Shown here in pieces: positions 17,507-25,131 of a stretch of 64,000 bases of DNA; the stretch's first letter is position 1; every line of letters starts with the position of its first letter. The notes under the pieces were generated by a model, which saw only the letters and a program-made list of their open reading frames with translations, had not been told where the DNA came from and did no database searches. Position numbers and translations under genes: made by a program. The stretch comes from JABLTI01 sp035528035 (lineage in GTDB: Archaea; Asgardarchaeota; Heimdallarchaeia; JABLTI01): the NCBI GenBank assembly GCA_035528035.1, contig DATKZI010000026.1, forward strand, positions 62,001 to 126,000, in the 5' to 3' direction.

Positions 17507-19012
17507 TTAATTTGTGCTTTTGAGAGTAGTAAATTCCTTTCCATCTTTTTTACAAATAATACCAACGATTTTTTTTGCAGACATTGCTGCAGGTGGAAGT
17601 CCTCCACCTGGTTGAGTCCAATGACCAACCATAAAGAAATTAGCTAATCCGGGGAGTGTTTCTGTCAAGCTTTTACCCGCGAGTTCCAAGCTTGGTAACC
17701 AACCTTCATAGCTGCCTTTCCAATTATTTGTATACCGTATAAAGGTAGCCGGTGTAGAAACATCAACAACTTCTACTTTAGATGTTATATTTGGAAAACG
17801 ATTTTCTAATTGTCTAATTATCTCATTTGCTAATCGGTCTTTTGCTTCAATGTACATTTTACGATTATTCTCACGCATATTTGTCCAATATTCGTAATCT
17901 TCAGAAGCAAAGAAAGATACCAATGCTGTTTTGCCTTTCGGAGCTAATGTTGGGTCAAAATTAAAGATCCTAATACTCATATCTTTCAGTTCTGTTTTTG
18001 GATCAACTTGTATTGGCTCTTCTAAAAGAAATTGAATTGAGTGTGGAATATCGATAAATTCGTCTGCAACTCCTAAAGATACTTGACAAATTGATGGGAA
18101 AGGTCTCAGATTCTTATAATAACCGTTGATTTCTTCATCAACATATTTTCCTTTTAGCAGGTTGTAAATGGTATCATTGCCATCTGCAGCGGAAATAACT
18201 ATATCTGCTGGTATTTTATCACCATTAATTAGTTGAATGCCAATTACCTTATCATTTTCTACTAGTATTTCCTTGACTCGAGCATTAAATTGAATTTTCC
18301 CCCCTAAATCTAGAAATCTTTGTTCAATTCGTTTTGCGAAAGGTCGTGATCCCCCTATTGGATAACCAGCTGTTTTTGCATGTAAATAACCCAACGTGGC
18401 TATTAACATAAAAATTGAAGAGGTATTACCAACAAAATCACCAAATATTCTTAGGAAGAATTGTTTAAGAAGTGAATCTGTAAGCTTTTCAACAAAATCA
18501 TTTGTTGTTAGTGCAGTCCATTTTTTAATGAAAGCTGGTATTTTTTCCCCAAAAGTTCTTTGAACTTCTGGTGGTGGTGGATTATCTCTTGAACATTGAA
18601 ATGTCACGAAAAATCGTATTGCTTCTGTGAATTCTTTGATAATTATTTCATCTTTAGGAGATAAGCGTATCATCTCATTTTCTAATTCATTTACATCTGT
18701 AAAAACCGAGAAATGCTGTCCATCTCTTCCTTCTATCCTCGTAAAAATTTTTGAATTAATAATTTCAGTCTCTTTATTTATACCCCCCAATTCAGTCCAC
18801 ATATCAAAGAGCAACATAGAAGGTCCTGAACCAACAAGCCAATGTATGCACCCATCAAAAGTATAACCTTTTCTCTCCCAGCTAGTACAAAGTCCTCCTG
18901 AACTATCATGCAATTCGAAGATTTCACTTTTATAACCATTCATCTGTAAATAACAACCAGTAGATAAACCAGCAATTCCAGCTCCAATAATTACTACTTT
19001 TTTTTCAGTCAT
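17507..19012 (-). CDS. FAD-dependent oxidoreductase of the phytoene desaturase (CrtI) type
   Basis: About 501 residues. The N-terminal VVIIGAGIAGLSTGCYLQ is a Rossmann dinucleotide site with an acidic strand-2 end (IFELHDSSGG), then the CrtI-type GGLCTSWERKGYTFDGCIHWL. Near the C-terminus, WTQPGGGLPPAAMSAK is the second FAD-binding motif. Family members desaturate, isomerise or saturate isoprenoids, including archaeal lipid and carotenoid chains; the substrate here is unknown. No crtB is nearby. A decayed second copy lies at 11919-12042. Start set at ATG 19012; TTG 19021 is possible. Confidence 0.85.
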   Translation of the reverse strand: MTEKKVVIIGAGIAGLSTGCYLQMNGYKSEIFELHDSSGGLCTSWERKGYTFDGCIHWLVGSGPSMLLFDMWTELGGINKETEIINSKIFTRIEGRDGQHFSVFTDVNELENEMIRLSPKDEIIIKEFTEAIRFFVTFQCSRDNPPPPEVQRTFGEKIPAFIKKWTALTTNDFVEKLTDSLLKQFFLRIFGDFVGNTSSIFMLIATLGYLHAKTAGYPIGGSRPFAKRIEQRFLDLGGKIQFNARVKEILVENDKVIGIQLINGDKIPADIVISAADGNDTIYNLLKGKYVDEEINGYYKNLRPFPSICQVSLGVADEFIDIPHSIQFLLEEPIQVDPKTELKDMSIRIFNFDPTLAPKGKTALVSFFASEDYEYWTNMRENNRKMYIEAKDRLANEIIRQLENRFPNITSKVEVVDVSTPATFIRYTNNWKGSYEGWLPSLELAGKSLTETLPGLANFFMVGHWTQPGGGLPPAAMSAKKIVGIICKKDGKEFTTLKSTN

Positions 19013-19126
19013 AAAAAACAAACCAATGCAAACTATAATTATTAAAAAGTTGAACCATTATAAAAACGAATGTTAATGATGAAAATGGGTTAACTTTTTT
19101 TTATTCATTTATCTTCTTCATCTACT

Positions 19127-20086
19127 TTATACCCAGCTTTTTCCCATGCTTCTCCATAAAAAACCATGTTTTTTGGATACCTCAAAAAATCCGTAGGATT
19201 TGTAAAGGTTAATAGCTGGAGTATTTGTTGCATCTACTTCAAGATAACAATTTACTTTCCCTTGTTTGAATAGACTTGAAAGACATTCTTCCATAACAAC
19301 TTTTCCAAGTTTCTTACCACGATGCTCAGGTACTACTCCTATTGGGCCTAGCTCCATAAAATCGCCATAATCTACAGCTAATATTAAAGCTACAAGTTCA
19401 TTGTCTTTCTTAATTACAATAGAAGCTTGATTAGCATTACCCCTTGAAATAGTATTCCAATAATTACGTTCTTCTTTATCTAAACTGTTAGTAAAATTAT
19501 CATTGGATTTAGCAAAAATTCTTTCATAACATTCCTTAAGGTCCTCATCAGATTGATCCAACCAAGGTTCAATATGATACTCACTATCAATTACAGTGTT
19601 TTTAATAACATTAGTTGATAATTTATTCTCCATACAAAGAACAATATGTGTTTTTTTCATTCCAGCATTAAGATAGTATTGTTCTAATTCAAGAAATCTA
19701 TTCTCAGTTTTTATAGTTACATCATTGAAAATTCGAATGTTTCCTATATTCTTCTCAATTGCATAATCGATACATTTCTGGATCAATGCTTGGGCAACAT
19801 GTTTTCTGTTCGAATCTGGATTGATAATTGGATGATAGGTATAGAGAAGAAGTGTTGGAGGATATACTTGATTTACTCCCAACCAACCAACTAGTTCGCC
19901 TTTTTCATAGGCAAGAAAACTTTTTCTTACAAAAGAATTTAATATCTGTTCAAGTTGTATTGTAATTTTAGTGCTCTCATCGGCACTCAACTCTCTTCCT
20001 AGCTCATTGCTTTTTTGAGAAATAATTAATTTCAGCAATTCATCCATATCTATAGAAGAATTTTCTTTTAATTTGATGTCAATCAT
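19127..20086 (-). CDS. Tandem GNAT acetyltransferase
   Basis: 319 residues, two GNAT folds. The N-terminal half (1-150) is degenerate. The C-terminal half keeps the acetyl-CoA loop, GPIGVVPEHRGKKLGKVVME near residue 260, and the typical CYLEVDATNTPAINLYKSYGF helix-strand. One-active, one-degenerate tandems like this acetylate amines or protein N-termini. The substrate is unknown. The gene stands alone on its strand. Confidence 0.78.
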   Translation of the reverse strand: MIDIKLKENSSIDMDELLKLIISQKSNELGRELSADESTKITIQLEQILNSFVRKSFLAYEKGELVGWLGVNQVYPPTLLLYTYHPIINPDSNRKHVAQALIQKCIDYAIEKNIGNIRIFNDVTIKTENRFLELEQYYLNAGMKKTHIVLCMENKLSTNVIKNTVIDSEYHIEPWLDQSDEDLKECYERIFAKSNDNFTNSLDKEERNYWNTISRGNANQASIVIKKDNELVALILAVDYGDFMELGPIGVVPEHRGKKLGKVVMEECLSSLFKQGKVNCYLEVDATNTPAINLYKSYGFFEVSKKHGFLWRSMGKSWV

Positions 20087-20340
20087 ACTTTTCCCACTTT
20101 TTCATAAGGTATTAAAAACTCATATAACTTTGGTTTTATACCTATAAGGTCTTCAAGCATGCTTTTTTTCAATGATTTTTAGTGGTAAATTAAACCCTAA
20201 GCTATTATAATAACAAATTATTCAATGAACTATAAAAAAAGAAGAATGGTTAAAACACAAGAAAATTGGCAAACAAATTTATTTCTCTCTTTATTGTGTA
20301 TTTAACCTTAAGGAATTTAACTGGTTCTAAGAGATCATTT

Positions 20341-20685
20341 TTATGTTGTTGCTCTGAAATCCGGGCTGGATTCAATGAACTTCGCAATTGACTTTGCGAA
20401 TGATTCTGCAGGTCCAAGTGAAACAATATAGTATGGCAACATAATAAATATGATTAAGAGAAGTCTCATGTAAAATTCATGTATATAGCCTCTAACAACT
20501 ATCTGAGTATCGTTTTTACGTTGCTTTACTTGTACTGCTGCACTAACAAGATTATTCTTAATAACTAAGAACCATTTACTATTAACCTTTGTAGTATTTA
20601 TTTCATAAGTTAGGTTTTTGCTTAAAATATCCATAGCTTTTTGATTTGTTAAGGTTGGATTATAACCAATATTTATTCTCACCAA
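20341..20685 (-). CDS. Small protein with one transmembrane segment
   Basis: 114 residues. The first 70 are an alpha/beta stretch with a basic, hydrophilic surface (VQVKQRKNDTQIVVRG); residues about 78-97 are strongly hydrophobic (RLLLIIFIMLPYYIVSLG), and a short polar tail follows. I recognise no family. It lies alone between a GNAT gene and the first CxxC-x17-CxxC module. Confidence 0.55.
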   Translation of the reverse strand: MVRINIGYNPTLTNQKAMDILSKNLTYEINTTKVNSKWFLVIKNNLVSAAVQVKQRKNDTQIVVRGYIHEFYMRLLLIIFIMLPYYIVSLGPAESFAKSIAKFIESSPDFRATT

Positions 20686-20888
20686 GAATAACCCTCCTTT
20701 AAAAATATCATTTTTAGGTTATTTGCAATTCTTAAATACTTTTCTAGGTGATTTTTATCGTTTAATTTACGAATAAACTGCATAAATTTATTAAATTATA
20801 AATTAATTTTTTTGCTTTTTATTTCGAGCCAGAGATAGAATATTTTCCCTAAGTCATTTGAAGCATATGTTTATAAAGCATGACCCAC

Positions 20889-21226
20889 TGTTAACGCTTG
20901 TATACATTTAACAGACATTGATATAGGAATGAAGTCTTTTTTGGTAATAAACTAGTAAGTTTAAATTCTCAAAATTTTCTTGTAAAATTTCTTTTCAATT
21001 AATTATGTATAATAAAAACATTCGGTGAAAAAATAAAATGAGTAGATATAGTAGCGGCTACAGTAGACCACAACGAGAAATGCACTCAGTAACTTGTGCA
21101 GATTGCGGTCAACAAACTGAAGTACCATTCAAACCAGATGGCACCAGACCAGTTTACTGTCAAGACTGTTATAGAAAACACAAACCAAGTAGATATTAGT
21201 TTACTAATATCTAAGATTCATTCCTA
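20889..21226 (+). repeat. Module copy 1: conserved leader, CxxC-x17-CxxC gene and flanking inverted repeat
   Basis: This stretch shares its layout and much of its sequence with 31400-31741. From the left: TGTTAA, GTATAC, ATTTAACA, then TAGGAATGAA (20924-20933), TTTTTGG-x2-AT-x-AACT, TTATGTATAATAAA, GGTGA, the mini-gene, and TTCATTCCTA (21217-21226). The 10-base arms are perfect reverse complements. The arm tips differ from copy 2 but stay complementary. A TATA-like TTTATAAAG lies at 20870. Apart from this module I see no further gene or motif in 20686-21037. Confidence 0.7.
21038..21199 (+). CDS. CxxC-x17-CxxC zinc-ribbon mini-protein (copy 1)
   Basis: 53 residues. A short Ser/Arg/Tyr-rich N-terminus leads to CADC, exactly 17 residues (with EVPFKPDG-RPVY), and CQDC, ending in KHKPSRY. 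The spacing defines a small archaeal and bacterial zinc-ribbon family probably binding RNA or DNA; function unknown. ATG 21038 follows GGTGA by nine bases. The protein is close to the copy at 31547 (shared REMH-VTC-DCG, TEVPFKPDG, RPVYCQDCY and KPSRY). Confidence 0.85.
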   Translation: MSRYSSGYSRPQREMHSVTCADCGQQTEVPFKPDGTRPVYCQDCYRKHKPSRY

Positions 21227-21293
21227 ATGAAGTATAACTTTCTTTTTTTTGTTATATTTCATTCTAGCTCTTTTTTTATAAAAACAATTCATT

Positions 21294-21410
21294 CTAGCTC
21301 CTTTCACAGAAAGGTAACTTTCCTTTGCTATAGTGATTCTTTTTACACTCATCACATAAACCATGTCTTTCACAATTATTCTTTGGACATGGACAATCTT
21401 CTTTTATCAT
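21294..21410 (-). CDS. 38-residue Cys-rich mini-protein
   Basis: The minus strand encodes M-I-K-E-DCPCPKNNCERHGLC-DEC-x10-LPFC-ERS, with six Cys and two His in 38 residues. Small proteins with a CPCP-x3-C-x2-HG-C-x2-C pattern occur in archaea and anaerobic bacteria and probably bind zinc. It begins at ATG 21410 with no clear ribosome binding site and converges on the CxxC-x17-CxxC gene. The plus-strand open frame over the same bases has low-complexity composition and is a shadow. Confidence 0.65.
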   Translation of the reverse strand: MIKEDCPCPKNNCERHGLCDECKKNHYSKGKLPFCERS

Positions 21411-21561
21411 GTTTAAAATCACTCTACCATTTGTGATAGATTATTTTATATTTTTCCTAGGTTTAATTAAAATTTAGCTTTTTACAACTCTTTATCAAAT
21501 TCAAAGCTTCTAATTAAATAGAGTTAGAACTACTCTTATATAAAATAGGTCAGTAAATAAA

Positions 21562-22137
21562 TTGAGCAAAATGAGACATTATAAAAAATTAGTAGGAGAA
21601 AAGTGTTATTTATCACCTATCAGTGAACAGGATGCAGAACAATGGGCAAATTGGTTTACTGATCTAGAAGTAACCATCCCTTTGGGAGACGAAGCCTTTA
21701 CACCTACCAGTGTCAGTAATGAACGTAATACCATTAATGATATTTTGCAACATAATAATCATATTTTCAGTATTGTTGATTTAAAATCTGATGAACTAAT
21801 TGGTCGATGCATGTTGTTTGATTTTGATAAAATAAATAGAAGTGCAATGCTTGGTATCGTTATTGGTGAGAAATCTTATTGGAATAAGGGCTATGGTCAA
21901 GACTCTTCAAGATTATTGTTAGATTATGGTTTTAATTTACTCAATTTGAATAATATCATGCTTGGAGTATTTTCATATAATGAAGGAGCTATTAATTGCT
22001 ATAAAAAGGTAGGATTTAAAGAAATTGGTCATAGAAGGCAAGCTAAAATTATTGGTGGAAAAAAATATGATATTATTCTAATGGATATTTTAGCTGAGGA
22101 ATTCAAATCAATTTGCGTCAATAAATTTCTCCCCTAA
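21562..22137 (+). CDS. RimJ/RimL-type GNAT acetyltransferase
   Basis: 191 residues, one GNAT domain: an N-terminal LSPISEQDAEQWANWFTD, a central IVIGEKSYWNKGYGQDSSRLLLDYGF acetyl-CoA loop near 105-130, and NLNNIMLGVFSYNEGAINCYKKVGFKEIG typical of Rim-type enzymes. These acetylate ribosomal protein N-termini or small amines such as spermidine. The TTG start (21562) lacks a strong ribosome site; ATG at codon 4 is an alternative. Confidence 0.8.
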   Translation: MSKMRHYKKLVGEKCYLSPISEQDAEQWANWFTDLEVTIPLGDEAFTPTSVSNERNTINDILQHNNHIFSIVDLKSDELIGRCMLFDFDKINRSAMLGIVIGEKSYWNKGYGQDSSRLLLDYGFNLLNLNNIMLGVFSYNEGAINCYKKVGFKEIGHRRQAKIIGGKKYDIILMDILAEEFKSICVNKFLP

Positions 22138-22298
22138 AATCACTTTTTATTTTACCAAGATTTTTTTTAAAATTAGGTTGATTATTATCACAATTTTGTA
22201 AAATCAATTGAACGATTATTATTCCACTAATGATAAGAAATAGCTAATAAGATTAGAATTCAGATAAAAGTGCTTTTTCCTAAGGATCATGTTTTATT

Positions 22299-22745
22299 TC
22301 ATTGAGCATTATATAATTCGTCAATTTTTTCAGCTATTTCTTGAGCCAATATTTCTGCTAATTTTAATCCATCTTCATTTAGCTCTTCTTTCATTTTAGG
22401 TTTTAAATTTGGATGTTTTTTCATTATTTCTTTCACATAAATTGTTGCTGCTGCTGGTGCACTATATCTTTCTACAGCATATTTAGCACAAGATTCTTCA
22501 CACCCTTCGACAGTAATTGTTTTATGGAGTTTGGCAAATTCCCTTTCTTTTCCCCCACCTTTATTTTTTATATCTCCTGCCATAAAGAGTGGTTGACAAA
22601 GGATAGTAGTTATATGTGGTCTTAGTTTTTCCACTACAATTCTTGTAGCAACTCGAGTTATTGTTCCTTCTAGTAAATTTTCACCACTACAAGCGATTAT
22701 CCCAATTTTTGGTTTGGTAGTTAAGATTAATTTACTGCTGTTCAT
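22299..22745 (-). CDS. DGC-domain putative zinc-binding protein (third of the operon)
   Basis: 148 residues. IGIIACSGE (C19), C50 and VEGCEESC (80-86) follow the DGC-domain layout, with Glu in place of Asp in the signature. It is more divergent than its two neighbours. The start overlaps the stop of the gene before it by 14 bases, so translation is probably coupled. It is the last gene of the minus-strand arm of the ArsR-controlled locus. Confidence 0.7.
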   Translation of the reverse strand: MNSSKLILTTKPKIGIIACSGENLLEGTITRVATRIVVEKLRPHITTILCQPLFMAGDIKNKGGGKEREFAKLHKTITVEGCEESCAKYAVERYSAPAAATIYVKEIMKKHPNLKPKMKEELNEDGLKLAEILAQEIAEKIDELYNAQ

Positions 22746-23139
22746 CTAACAATTCACCAACTTTTTCTGCTACTTGTTTAGCAAAAATTTCCATTAACGC
22801 ATTAGCATTTTCACCTAAAGGATAAATATCTGCTTCGGGTTTTAAATCTCGATTTTCCATTACAATCGAAGTTGATAAGAAGTGTGCGTCTGGTTCTTCA
22901 ATAACTTTTGATACGTCATAATAAGCACACATAGCTGTACAGCCATCTAATGTTATAACCTTACTTTTCTTTAGTTCATCTACTACTTCCTTTTTTCCTT
23001 TAACAATTAATGGCAAGCATTCAATTGCTGTTTTCCCTGGTTTCAAGTCATTTACTACTCTATAGGCTGCTTGTCGACAAATGCTACCATAGACTTTCCC
23101 CATACCACTACAAGGTATAATATACACTTTTTTGCTCAT
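22732..23139 (-). CDS. DGC-domain putative zinc-binding protein (second of the operon)
   Basis: 135 residues. The N-terminal IIPCSGMGKVYG (C10), C41 and the signature LDGCTAMC (D65, C67, C71) match DGC proteins, a small family predicted to bind metal through four Cys. Starts with ATG 23139, 14 bases after the fusion gene. Its role is unknown; repeating the domain three times in one operon suggests different partners or hetero-oligomers. Confidence 0.75.
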   Translation of the reverse strand: MSKKVYIIPCSGMGKVYGSICRQAAYRVVNDLKPGKTAIECLPLIVKGKKEVVDELKKSKVITLDGCTAMCAYYDVSKVIEEPDAHFLSTSIVMENRDLKPEADIYPLGENANALMEIFAKQVAEKVGELLDEQQ

Positions 23140-23153
23140 AATTATTCCACCAT

Positions 23154-24014
23154 TTAATGTTCTTCTTCTATTTTCTTTTTCATATACGCAAAATAATTTT
23201 TTCCATCCATTAAAAGTTCTTTTTCTTCAGTAAAATCTGCTAATACTAGTTCAATCGCCCAACCTTGTTCGTATGGATCATCATTTAACAAATTAGGTTC
23301 TTGCTCCAATTTACCATTAACAGCAGTAACTTCACCTGATACTGGTGCTAATAATGAAAGAAGCGCTTTTACTGATTCGAAATTAACTATTTCATCAAAT
23401 TGTTCCACTTGTGCACCTATTTTAGGTAGTTCAACGAATAAAATATCACTTGATTTATTTTGAAGATAATCAGTTATTCCTAAAAGAGCTTTTTCACCTT
23501 CAGGTTTTACCCAACAATCATTTTCTGTAAAATAGTACCCTTCTTTTGGTACCCTAAAATAGTATTTATCATATGATACTTCATAATAGTCTATTTTACC
23601 AAAATCACGTTCGATTATTGGTTCTTTTACTTGTTTAGTTTCATTTTTTATTTCTTCTAAAATTTGTTTAGCTATTCTTTCAGCTAATTTCTTTCCTTCA
23701 TCAGTTATTATCAGAGCCTTTCCAAGTGAAATTTCATATTTTTTACTTTCCTCTGGAATAAAAATTCGTTTTACTTTGGAGTATTGTTCTTTTTCTAATA
23801 ATTTTGTTGCACAACGAGTTGCACATCCATCAATAACAATAACTTGTGATTCTTGTATCATTTCTTTGTACCGTTGTTGATCTACACTTAATGTTGCAGG
23901 TGAAATTAATTCAATAGAGTGATCTAATTCCTTTAGTTTTAAACCAATTTCAATCGTTATCAAACCTAGTGTTTTATTAATACCACAACAGGGTAACACC
24001 GCAATTTTAGTCAT
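23154..24014 (-). CDS. DGC-domain fused to a GcvH-like lipoyl domain
   Basis: About 286 residues. Residues 1-125 are a DGC domain (C9, C10, then IDGCATRC with D62, C64, C68). After a charged linker, residues 145-285 are a glycine-cleavage-H-type fold: GYYFTENDCWVKPEGEKALL-GITDYLQ, then ESVKA at 213-217 and APVSGEVTAVN. K216 is the expected lipoylation site. No GcvP or GcvT genes occur nearby, so this is more like a lipoate-binding carrier (as in sHdr systems) than glycine cleavage. A lipoate ligase-like gene sits on the divergent arm. ATG 24014 chosen; GTG 24023 is possible. Confidence 0.82.
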   Translation of the reverse strand: MTKIAVLPCCGINKTLGLITIEIGLKLKELDHSIELISPATLSVDQQRYKEMIQESQVIVIDGCATRCATKLLEKEQYSKVKRIFIPEESKKYEISLGKALIITDEGKKLAERIAKQILEEIKNETKQVKEPIIERDFGKIDYYEVSYDKYYFRVPKEGYYFTENDCWVKPEGEKALLGITDYLQNKSSDILFVELPKIGAQVEQFDEIVNFESVKALLSLLAPVSGEVTAVNGKLEQEPNLLNDDPYEQGWAIELVLADFTEEKELLMDGKNYFAYMKKKIEEEH

Positions 24015-24019
24015 CACAT

Positions 24020-24322
24020 TCACTCATTTTCATTTCGTTTGTTCTTTATTAGAGCTGTTATTTCCTTCTTATCAGGGAAGTTTAGTGCATCTGGTTCGCA
24101 TATTTTTGAGCATGCTCTACAAAAAACCACACAATTATACGGATTAACTATCACTAGCTTCTTTTCTTGATTTTCATGTTTCTCAAAAACCTTGTGGGGG
24201 CAAAACTTATCGCATTCCATGCAAAAATTACATTTTTCATAGTCAATCGTAGGCCACCACGGGATTTCCTTTCTTTGTACTCCCATGAAAGTAGCAGTAT
24301 TGGAATCATATTCTTTAGTCAT
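24020..24322 (-). CDS. 2[4Fe-4S]-type ferredoxin
   Basis: 100 residues. The first cluster site is C31-x2-C34-x2-C37-x3-C41-P. The second is C64-x3-C68-x2-C71-x3-C75, with one extra residue in the first gap. A conserved-looking WWPTIDY precedes the first motif. It starts 3 bases after the HdrA-like gene stop and overlaps or abuts the fusion gene, so the genes are probably co-transcribed. It likely passes electrons to or from the lipoyl/DGC protein or the HdrA-like protein. Confidence 0.85.
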   Translation of the reverse strand: MTKEYDSNTATFMGVQRKEIPWWPTIDYEKCNFCMECDKFCPHKVFEKHENQEKKLVIVNPYNCVVFCRACSKICEPDALNFPDKKEITALIKNKRNENE

Positions 24323-24325
24323 TAT

Positions 24326-24712
24326 TCATTCAACACCTAATTCAGTTAGGATCTTCTCTACTGCTTGAAAAGCTTCTTCTGTTGTCATATCCCTTACATC
24401 TAATGGAATCAAATCCTTCTTAACATCTAATCCCCTTTCCTTAAAAGCATCTCTAAATAATTTATACTGCATAGTTGGAGCACAACCAGCTATCATATAT
24501 TTTCGACCTTCCCTTAGATAATCATTAAAAAATCGATCTCCATCTTCCTCACATAATTGAGGATGGATAAAAGCGTATTCAACAGGTAGCTCTATTCTCA
24601 CTCTATTAACAAAATCCCAGATGTCCATTTTTTCAAATCCCGGGCATTTACCCGTACAAACACACATAATAAATCCAATTTTTTTATCTTCAGTCATTGG
24701 GAAAGCACTCAT
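24326..24712 (-). CDS. Small HdrA-N-terminus-like Cys protein
   Basis: 128 residues from ATG 24712 (ATG 24697 also possible). It has IGFIMCVCTGKC at 12-23, then a segment running from PVEYAFIHPQLCEEDG to AGCAPTMQYKLFRDAFKERGLD and LIPLDVRDM. This order resembles the N-terminal domain of HdrA (heterodisulfide reductase A), which has C-H/V-C-G near the start, a YxCS strand and an A-CSP--HE-TF helix. The FAD and ferredoxin domains of HdrA are absent. It opens the minus arm of the ArsR locus, with the operator immediately upstream, so it may be leaderless. Confidence 0.65.
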   Translation of the reverse strand: MSAFPMTEDKKIGFIMCVCTGKCPGFEKMDIWDFVNRVRIELPVEYAFIHPQLCEEDGDRFFNDYLREGRKYMIAGCAPTMQYKLFRDAFKERGLDVKKDLIPLDVRDMTTEEAFQAVEKILTELGVE

Positions 24713-24714
24713 AA

Positions 24715-24740
24715 CATAACAATTTTTGTATATTGTTATG
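24715..24740. promoter_or_regulatory. Operator 1 between the divergent ArsR arms
   Basis: CATAACAAT (24715-24723) and ATTGTTATG (24732-24740) form a perfect 9-bp inverted repeat with an 8-base spacer, three bases from the start of the HdrA-like gene. ATAA...TTAT palindromes are typical ArsR/SmtB sites. Its position would block the minus-strand arm. Confidence 0.6.
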
Positions 24741-24746
24741 AAAAGA

Positions 24747-24770
24747 TAATAATATTTAAATATTGTTATA
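24747..24770. promoter_or_regulatory. Operator 2 / promoter region of arsR
   Basis: ATAATAATATTTAAATATTGTTAT is close to a palindrome, with a perfect core AATATTTAAATATT (24751-24764). It carries the same ATTGTTAT half-site as operator 1 and lies 16 bases before the arsR start. It likely overlaps the plus-strand promoter, giving autoregulation. Confidence 0.5.
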
Positions 24771-24785
24771 TTTAATCTTTTATCT

Positions 24786-25109
24786 ATGAGTCTTAATCTA
24801 GAAAATAAAAAATCACTAAAAGCTAAGTTCTTCAAAGCATTAGCAGATCCTATTAGGCTTCAAATTATAGATTTCCTTGCAGATGGTGAAAAATGTGTTT
24901 GTGAAATAGTAGAGCAATTGAACCTAATTCAACCATTAATTTCAAGACATCTTCGGATATTAAGGGAAAGTGGCATGGTTATTGATCGACGTGATGGCAC
25001 TAAAAAATTGTATAAATTATCTAATATTAAAATCAAAGAAATCATAGATTTACTTGATCAAAATTTGCTAAATGATCTATTTCAGAAAATAATCTTAGAA
25101 GCATTATAA
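24786..25109 (+). CDS. ArsR/SmtB-family repressor with Cys-x-Cys sensor motif
   Basis: 107 residues, one winged helix-turn-helix. FKALADPIRLQIIDFL precedes GEKCVCEIVEQL (C37, C39), the same place as the ELCVCDL metalloid-sensing motif of ArsR; the recognition helix is QPLISRHLRILRESG. Known proteins with this motif respond to As(III), Sb(III) or soft metals, so thiol-reactive inducers are likely here. It lies directly beside two palindromes and is divergently paired with the DGC-lipoyl operon. DUF5714, lipoate ligase-like and thioredoxin-fold genes follow on its own strand. Confidence 0.85.
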   Translation: MSLNLENKKSLKAKFFKALADPIRLQIIDFLADGEKCVCEIVEQLNLIQPLISRHLRILRESGMVIDRRDGTKKLYKLSNIKIKEIIDLLDQNLLNDLFQKIILEAL

Positions 25110-25131
25110 TAATGGAGCTACAAAGATCGAT

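Noticed and set aside
20107..20143. Hairpin AGGTAT-AAAA / TTTTATACCT near the GNAT gene start
   Set aside because: Imperfect by one base, in very AT-rich DNA, with no supporting position or second copy.
21227..21436. Plus-strand frame of 69 codons
   Set aside because: Composition is low-complexity (Phe, Ser, His) and the opposite strand encodes a convincing Cys-rich mini-protein.
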